A DNA stretch of 64,000 nt from an uncultured Collinsella sp. (GTDB taxonomy: Bacteria > Actinomycetota > Coriobacteriia > Coriobacteriales > Coriobacteriaceae). The notes under the pieces are model-generated. The model had not been told where the DNA came from. It did not search any database and worked only from the letters and a program-made list of their open reading frames with translations. Positions 60,149 to 64,000 of the stretch are shown in pieces; position 1 is the first letter of the stretch, and every line of letters begins with the position of its first letter. The translations under genes and the position numbers were made by a program. The DNA lies in NCBI GenBank assembly GCA_900541725.1, contig UQLB01000005.1:52263-116262 (forward strand), in the 5' to 3' direction.

Positions 60149-60730
60149 CTACATAGTATGGGTCGAATAGACTGGATCGTCCCGCCAAAGTTCAACCGCA
60201 TCACAAAGCGCAACACCCTCGCGCTCAGCACGGTCGCGCGTAGCGTTCATATCGATCACACGCTGGTTACTCGAGCCCCTAAAACGCAATGAGATATCGT
60301 ACAGCTCCTGAACAAACGGGCCATCCACCAACATATCGAGGCAGGCAAGGATACGGTCCGTCGCCTCGGTATGGTGACGACCACCCGGCATAAGCTCCTC
60401 GAGCACGTCGCCGGTAAAACACCAAATGGTCTTTCCTGACCCCGCGGGATAGGCCGCACGCACGCGTTCGATAAAGTCAACGAGCCCCGTCTGATTCTCG
60501 GGCTCCATAGGCTCGCCGCCCAGAATCGTCAGGCCGTCAATAAAGGGATGATCGAGGCTCTCGATAATCTTGTCCTCGACGGCACGATCGAACGGCTCAC
60601 CCGCAGCAAAGTCCCACGCGACAGAGTTAAAGCAATTCTTGCACCCACGACGGCACCCGCTCACAAACAGAGAAGTACGAACGCCTTCCCCATCAGCAAT
60701 GTCGAAATACTTAATGTTCGCGTAGTTCAT
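60149..60730 (-). CDS. nrdG: Anaerobic ribonucleotide reductase activating protein
   Basis: The ATG at 60730 (MNYANIKYFDIADGEGVRTS) follows AGGAAGG and gives 193 residues; the frame upstream to 60847 runs through a palindrome. The radical SAM cluster motif is GCRRGCKNCFNSVAWDF, followed by GGEPMEPENQTGLVDFI and a central IWCFTGDVLEELM. It generates the glycyl radical in NrdD with S-adenosylmethionine. It is downstream of nrdD, separated by 426 bp of repeats. Confidence 0.96.
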   Translation of the reverse strand: MNYANIKYFDIADGEGVRTSLFVSGCRRGCKNCFNSVAWDFAAGEPFDRAVEDKIIESLDHPFIDGLTILGGEPMEPENQTGLVDFIERVRAAYPAGSGKTIWCFTGDVLEELMPGGRHHTEATDRILACLDMLVDGPFVQELYDISLRFRGSSNQRVIDMNATRDRAEREGVALCDAVELWRDDPVYSTHTM

Positions 60731-60743
60731 AGGTAACCTTCCT

Positions 60744-60830
60744 GGGGGTCTGGAGTATATCATCCCGTCCTCAGACATTCTCGGCCTTCGGCCTGCGAAA
60801 CTGCGGGCGGGACGATATACTCCAGACCCC
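60744..60830. repeat. Inverted repeat in the nrdD-nrdG gap
   Basis: GGGGTCTGGAGTATATC and its complement (60745-60761, 60814-60830) enclose a GC-rich loop, with further near-pairing of TCCCGTCC and GGCGGGA inside. It lies just upstream of the nrdG start and its ribosome site. A weaker pair GATACTC / GAGTAT follows at 60838-60870. Confidence 0.8.
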
Positions 60831-61012
60831 TCGCGAGCGATACTCAATGAACGTAGCGAACATCGAGTATAGGGTTCGAGGTCTAATAAAAACTTTGTTG
60901 CAGCTCAACCGTCATCGCAAGCAAAGCGTTGTTGCAAGTCAACTCATGTCCGCTAAGAACTTCGAGGAGTGAGCAGACCACGAGCTGCATCTCAGTTACG
61001 TCAACTTGACTG

Positions 61013-61140
61013 CCCCGTAGCGAGGCCCCGGACCTTTGCTCGATATGAGTTCCGCACGAACAGGAGGCGCCAGTGGCGCCTCCGTCGTGAGCCAGGACTG
61101 TCCGAAATAGCGAGTAAAGGTCCGGGGCCTCGCTACGGGG
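61013..61140. repeat. Large nested inverted repeat (cruciform-forming) after nrdD
   Basis: The 30-nt left arm starts CCCCGTAGCGAGGCCCCGGA (61013-61042) and the right arm (61111-61140) is its complement with one mismatch. The loop contains a second perfect hairpin, GGAGGCGCC / GGCGCCTCC (61053-61073). It lies 17 bp downstream of the nrdD stop codon. Such a structure could end transcription, protect mRNA, or be a mobile palindrome. Confidence 0.85.
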
Positions 61141-61156
61141 CGGCCTGGGATGGTTA

Positions 61157-63379
61157 TTAGAGATGCAGCACGCGGTCGCGGATCTCCTCGGTTCGACCCT
61201 GGTTCCAGAACTGGGTACCGATGTAACCGCACGTGCGACGGGCGACGTTCATCTTCTCCTGGTCACGATTGCCGCAATTGGGGCACTCCCACACCAGCTT
61301 GCCGTCATCCTCGACAATCTTGATCTCGCCGTCGTAACCGCACACCTGGCAATAATCGCTCTTGGTGTTGAGCTCGGCGTACATGATGTTGTCGTAGATG
61401 TACTGCATCACGCGAATGACAGCCTTGAGGTTGTCCTGCATGTTGGGAACCTCGACGTAGGAGATGGCACCGCCCGGCGAAAGCTGCTGGAACATACCCT
61501 CGAACTTGAGCTTGTCGAATGCGTCGATCTCCTCGGACACGTGGACGTGGTAGCTGTTGGTGATGTAGCCCTTGTCCGTCACGCCCGGGATAATGCCAAA
61601 ACGGCGCTGCAGGCACTTGGCGAACTTATACGTCGTCGACTCCAGCGGCGTGCCGTACAGCGAGAAATCGATGTCGCTCGCGGCTTTCCACTCGGCGCAC
61701 TTGTCGTTCATGCGTTGCATGACGGCCATGGCAAAGGGCGTGCCCTCCTTCTCGGTGTGGCTGTGGCCCGTCATATACTTGACGCACTCATACAGGCCGG
61801 CATAACCCAGACTAATGGTGGAGTAACCGCCCACGAGCAGCTTGTCGATCGTCTCGCCCTTCTTCAGACGGGCGAGGGCACCGTACTGCCAAAGAATCGG
61901 TGCGGCATCCGAAAGCGTACCCATCAGACGCTCATGACGGCACAGCAGGGCGCGGTGGCACAGCTCAAGGCGCTCGTCGAAGATCTTCCAGAACTTGTCC
62001 ATATCCTGGTGCGAGCTCAGCGCGACATCGGGCAGGTTGATGGTCACGACGCCCTGGTTAAAGCGACCATAGTACTTGGGCTTGTTCGGGTCGTAGTTCA
62101 GCGCGTTGGCAACGTTGTTAAAGCCGTTGCCCGAGCGGTCGGGCGTCAAGAAGCTGCGGCAGCCCATGCAGGTATAGCAGTCGCCGTTACCCGCGGTCTC
62201 GCCCTTCGACAGCTTGAGCTCGCGCATCTTTTTCTCGGAGATGTAATCGGGCACCATGCGCTTGGCAGTGCACTTGGCAGCCAGCTGGGTCAGGTAGAAG
62301 TACGGGGAATCCTCGTGAACGTTATCGTCCTCGAGTACATAGATAAGCTTGGGGAATGCCGGGGTGATCCATACGCCGGCCTCGTTCTTAACGCCCTCGT
62401 AGCGCTGGCGAAGCGTCTCCTCCACGATCATGGCAAGGTCGTGCTTCTCCTGAGGCGTACGGGCCTCGTTAAGATACATAAAGACCGTCACGAACGGCGC
62501 CTGGCCATTGGTGGTCATAAGGGTCACGACCTGATACTGAATCGTCTGGACGCCGCGACGGATCTCGTCACGCAGACGGTCCTCAACGACCTCACGGACC
62601 TTCTCGGCAGACGCAGAGACACCGAGCTCCTCGAGCTCGCGAGCGACCTCGCCGCGAATCTTTTGACGGCTCACCTCGACGAACGGGGCAAGATGGGTCA
62701 GCGAAATCGACTGGCCTCCGTACTGGGAGGAAGCAACCTGGGCGATGATCTGCGTCGCGATGTTGCAGGCGGTCGAGAAGCTGTGCGGCTTCTCGATCAG
62801 CGTACCCGAGATAACAGTGCCGTTCTGGAGCATGTCCTCCAGGTTCACCAGATCGCAGTTGTGCATGTGCTGGGCAAAGTAATCCGAATCGTGGAAATGG
62901 ATCAGGCCCTCATTATGGGCATCCACGATCTCTTGAGGCAGCAGCACACGCTGAGTCAGGTCCTTGGAGATCTCGCCGGCCATGTAGTCACGCTGAACGG
63001 AATTGACGGTCGGGTTCTTGTTGGAGTTCTCCTGCTTGACCTCTTCGTTATTGCACTCGATCAGCGACAGGATCTTGTCATCGGTCGTGTTCTTCTGGCG
63101 CTTCAGGCTCTGAACATAGCGATAGATGATGTAGTGGCGGGCAACCTCGTAGCAGTCGAGACGCATGATCTCGTCCTCGACCAAATCCTGAATCTCCTCG
63201 ACCGAAACAGTGTGGCCCGCGTTCTCGCATGCCTCGGCGACGTTTTGTGCCGCGTAAACCACCTGGCGGTCGGTAAGACGAGAGCTCTCCTCGACCTCCA
63301 AGTTTGCGGCACGGATGGCATTGACGATCTTATCGATGTCAAAGACAACCTCGGTGCCGCTGCGCTTGATGATCTTCAT
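61157..63379 (-). CDS. nrdD: Anaerobic ribonucleoside-triphosphate reductase
   Basis: The ATG at 63379 (MKIIKRSGTEVVFDIDKIVN) follows AGAGG and gives 740 residues. An N-terminal ATP-cone controls activity (residues 1-90). The body has QHMHNCDLVNLEDMLQNGT, QIIAQVASSQYGGQS and CYTCMGCRSFLTPDRSGNG. The C-terminal Zn site is CQVCGYDGEIK with CPNCGNR, and the glycyl radical lies in RRTCGYIGTQFWNQGR. It makes deoxyribonucleotides without oxygen, using formate as reductant in class III enzymes of this type. NrdR boxes upstream control it. Confidence 0.98.
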   Translation of the reverse strand: MKIIKRSGTEVVFDIDKIVNAIRAANLEVEESSRLTDRQVVYAAQNVAEACENAGHTVSVEEIQDLVEDEIMRLDCYEVARHYIIYRYVQSLKRQKNTTDDKILSLIECNNEEVKQENSNKNPTVNSVQRDYMAGEISKDLTQRVLLPQEIVDAHNEGLIHFHDSDYFAQHMHNCDLVNLEDMLQNGTVISGTLIEKPHSFSTACNIATQIIAQVASSQYGGQSISLTHLAPFVEVSRQKIRGEVARELEELGVSASAEKVREVVEDRLRDEIRRGVQTIQYQVVTLMTTNGQAPFVTVFMYLNEARTPQEKHDLAMIVEETLRQRYEGVKNEAGVWITPAFPKLIYVLEDDNVHEDSPYFYLTQLAAKCTAKRMVPDYISEKKMRELKLSKGETAGNGDCYTCMGCRSFLTPDRSGNGFNNVANALNYDPNKPKYYGRFNQGVVTINLPDVALSSHQDMDKFWKIFDERLELCHRALLCRHERLMGTLSDAAPILWQYGALARLKKGETIDKLLVGGYSTISLGYAGLYECVKYMTGHSHTEKEGTPFAMAVMQRMNDKCAEWKAASDIDFSLYGTPLESTTYKFAKCLQRRFGIIPGVTDKGYITNSYHVHVSEEIDAFDKLKFEGMFQQLSPGGAISYVEVPNMQDNLKAVIRVMQYIYDNIMYAELNTKSDYCQVCGYDGEIKIVEDDGKLVWECPNCGNRDQEKMNVARRTCGYIGTQFWNQGRTEEIRDRVLHL

Positions 63380-63603
63380 CCTCTTGCCTCTTTCGCGTCG
63401 TAGCCTCATCGCGCTTCAGAGCCAAACGATACCCGGCAGGGCTTGCCCCTGTCTTGCGGCGCCGTCGCGCAATCTGTGTTCTCGATAACCATAGGCCCTC
63501 ATGCGGACAATCCTCGCAGCCAATCAAGGGGCTCGAAGATCTATCCAAATGGGGCGAATAAGGTTCTCGTTCTCTGTCCGCCATCTATCATACGACAAAG
63601 AGG

Positions 63604-63651
63604 CATCTATATCCTGTATTCTTTTTTTAGGTCAAACACAACATATAGTGT
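63604..63651 (-). promoter_or_regulatory. Paired NrdR boxes upstream of nrdD
   Basis: ACACAACATATAGTGT (63636-63651) matches the NrdR box consensus closely. CATCTATATCCTGTAT (63604-63619) matches at 10 of 16 positions and lies exactly 32 bp away, three helical turns, the usual NrdR spacing. They lie about 230 bp upstream of nrdD. NrdR with ATP/dATP would repress the operon. Confidence 0.75.
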
Positions 63652-63752
63652 TTCAGCAGGTCAAAGCAATTAGTCATTTTGCAGACGCATTAAAAATGAG
63701 GGGTTCTTGGGAAGTCGGTAAAACGTTACCAACACGGCTACCTGCATGGCAG

Positions 63753-63890
63753 TTATAAAACCCCCTTAGTCAAGCCGCTGACAAATCCTACCAAAACCAA
63801 GCCGCTCACGCCAAAAGAATCCAAAAGATTATGCTTGACCAACATGTTGCGGTCACGGTCGGCCAGGACGTATGCAATCTGCCGGCACCT
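63753..63890 (-). other. Possible 3' remnant of a gene at the right edge; otherwise no gene 63380-64000
   Basis: On the minus strand a stop-free stretch of 45 codons ends at a TAA (63753-63755) and reads RQIAYVLADRDRNMLVKHNL and then LLDSFGVSGLVLVGFVSG. There is a stop just upstream (63891-63893) and no start, so it may be a decayed tail or chance. From 63410 to 63750 only the NrdR boxes and AT-rich promoter sequence are seen. At 63960-63985 CAGAGG / CCTCTG forms a small hairpin. Confidence 0.25.
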
Positions 63891-64000
63891 CTACGGGGAC
63901 CTTGGATCAATATTTGGTGGCATATTTGACGGCGTGCTTGGTAGCAAAACAAAACAGCCCAGAGGACATAGCCTCTGAGCTGCGAACATTTGGTGGGCGT

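Noticed and set aside
61163..63403. Long open frame on the plus strand opposite nrdD, 746 codons
   Set aside because: It mirrors the high-GC codon pattern of nrdD, which has all class III reductase motifs; the plus-strand product has no family features and no ribosome site.
1..64000. tRNA, rRNA, tmRNA or RNase P RNA genes
   Set aside because: No cloverleaf, CCA-ended or rRNA-like segments were recognised on either strand by eye.

Overview
The window reads as chromosomal DNA of a gut anaerobe of the class Coriobacteriia, most likely Collinsella or a close relative. This is inferred from the high-GC coding style, strong AGGAG-type ribosome binding sites, an oxygen-independent NrdD/NrdG ribonucleotide reductase, a fructosamine (frl-like) catabolic operon and actinobacterial-style cell-surface proteins. 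No rRNA, tRNA, CRISPR array, insertion sequence or complete prophage was seen.

Layout. (1) 1-2350 is AT-rich and looks acquired: the start of a cobalamin-dependent radical SAM enzyme that runs off the left edge, an MFS exporter, a DUF2087-like protein and a small orphan protein. (2) 2484-6425 holds Collinsella-type surface and low-complexity proteins and a Tat-exported cysteine-peptidase-like protein with a lipoprotein partner. (3) 6706-11437 holds EttA, an SdpR/SdpI pair, TcdA and TatD. (4) 11517-22903 is a ten-gene operon plus a GntR regulator for an Amadori-type substrate. It has a YfcC carrier, two amidohydrolases, FrlC-, FrlB- and two FrlD-like proteins, YjbQ, BtpA/SgcQ and an FGGY kinase whose 3' end is frameshifted. 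(5) 23054-24619 holds two HAD phosphatases. (6) 25227-28097 is a compact operon that couples a ClpP-type serine peptidase to a soluble VirD4/TraG-type ATPase, preceded by an unknown gene with a frameshift. No other conjugation genes are present. (7) 28239-34551 holds pgi, a Fe-ADH-like domain protein, a LexA-boxed polY-yolD pair, a copper-type HMA protein and a DUF3793-flavodoxin pair with a DtxR-like box. (8) 34691-39570 encodes a 1515-residue surface protein behind a cobalamin riboswitch. It carries an alpha/alpha toroid of the type found in intrinsic factor and transcobalamin. (9) 39758-46349 holds a polar amino acid ABC transporter, endonuclease IV, and an oxidoreductase gene bracketed by two copies of one palindromic repeat. 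(10) 46512-58406 holds PanE, MetY with a divergent LysR, RNase HI, acylphosphatase, PerR, a SlyD-UreE pair without urease, a dipeptidase and a YgjP-like peptidase. (11) 58413-63379 is an nrdD-nrdG-folE-HD-folB block interrupted by large cruciform-forming repeats and preceded by paired NrdR boxes.

The best candidates for undescribed biology are the ClpP-VirD4 operon, the B12-riboswitch-controlled toroid surface protein, the extended fructosamine operon, and the SlyD-UreE nickel pair without urease. All functional assignments come from reading translated sequence and motifs by eye; no database search was run.
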